A stretch of DNA of 5,678 nt. Source: Prevotellaceae bacterium. Its GTDB lineage: Bacteria > Bacteroidota > Bacteroidia > Bacteroidales > UBA932. Position 1 is the stretch's first letter, and each line of letters starts with the position of its first letter. Positions 5,566-5,678 of this stretch are shown here, piece after piece. The stretch is taken from the NCBI GenBank assembly GCA_031264645.1, contig JAISDR010000066.1, positions 1-5,678 on the forward strand, written 5' to 3'. The notes beneath the pieces are model-generated. The model was not told the DNA's origin, did not search any database, and saw only the letters and a list, made by a program, of their open reading frames with translations. Position numbers and translations under genes: made by a program.

Positions 5566-5678
5566 CAAGGGGCGAATACCAATTCCTTGATTCTGATTGA
5601 CAACGTCGAACTGACAACAACCGACCTTGCGCGGCTTCAGCCCGACGACATTGCCAGTTTCTCAATCATGAAGGATGC
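5566..5678 (+). pseudogene. SusC/RagA-type TonB-dependent receptor, plug-domain fragment without a start (runs off the right edge)
   Basis: SusC-type receptors import glycans and other large nutrients through the outer membrane together with a SusD lipoprotein. The frame starting at 5566 reads QGANTNSLILIDNVELTTTD and continues ARLQPDDIASFSIMKDA to the window end. This is the characteristic plug-domain stretch of the family, whose usual form is 'PLVLIDGVE...LNPNDIESISVLKDA'. An in-frame TAA at 5563-5565 precedes it. The only ATG in this frame is inside the motif (IMKDA), so no start codon could serve it. A complete receptor would need a signal peptide, usually a carboxypeptidase-like regulatory domain, and the first plug residues before this point. 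That is well over 300 bp, but only 141 bp separate it from the mnmA stop. The piece is therefore 5'-truncated: either a remnant, or a silent cassette that needs recombination to be expressed. What follows beyond the edge is unknown. Confidence 0.75.

Noticed and set aside
5438..5665. A 75-residue minus-strand reading frame across the palindrome and the SusC fragment
   Set aside because: It is antisense to the recognisable plug motif, is rich in Arg and Cys in a way typical of shadow frames, and shows no known domain. It has no ribosome site.

Overview
The window looks like a chromosomal piece of a Bacteroidota bacterium, most likely Bacteroidales. Four things point that way: TAnnTTTG-type -7 promoter boxes with almost no Shine-Dalgarno sequences; an RNase Y / 6S RNA / ZapA gene order; a MnmA with a long insert in its central domain; and a SusC/RagA-type TonB-dependent receptor fragment at the right edge. 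It carries two divergent housekeeping transcription units and a short disturbed region on the right.

Left unit, minus strand (about 1792 down to 1): a small coiled-coil protein that probably belongs with the cell-division Zap proteins, then zapA two bases later, then a roughly 200-nt structured RNA that I call 6S RNA, then rny (RNase Y), which runs off the left edge with 307 codons visible. A TATTTTTG box lies just upstream of the small coiled-coil gene and helps choose its start.

Middle, 1766-2083: a 318-bp divergent intergenic region. It holds the promoter box of the left unit, a weak hairpin near 1876-1894, and a good Bacteroidota promoter (CTTG-N19-TATATTTG) for the right unit. I see no gene in it.

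Right unit, plus strand (2084-5424): a LolA-like periplasmic protein, a TolC-family outer-membrane efflux protein 9 bp downstream, and mnmA (tRNA 2-thiouridylase), whose ATG overlaps the TolC stop by one base (TAATG). The first two are envelope proteins made with signal peptides. The third is a cytoplasmic tRNA modification enzyme that is probably translationally coupled to the second.

Right edge, 5425-5678: no complete gene. An interrupted palindrome of 48 bp (5513-5560) is followed almost directly by an in-frame piece of a SusC-type plug domain (5566 to the end). That piece has no start codon and no upstream domains. It may be a gene remnant, or a promoterless silent cassette of a recombining susC locus.

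I did not find a clearly new biological system. The points most worth a second look are the 6S RNA placed between zapA and rny, and the headless SusC fragment next to the palindrome.
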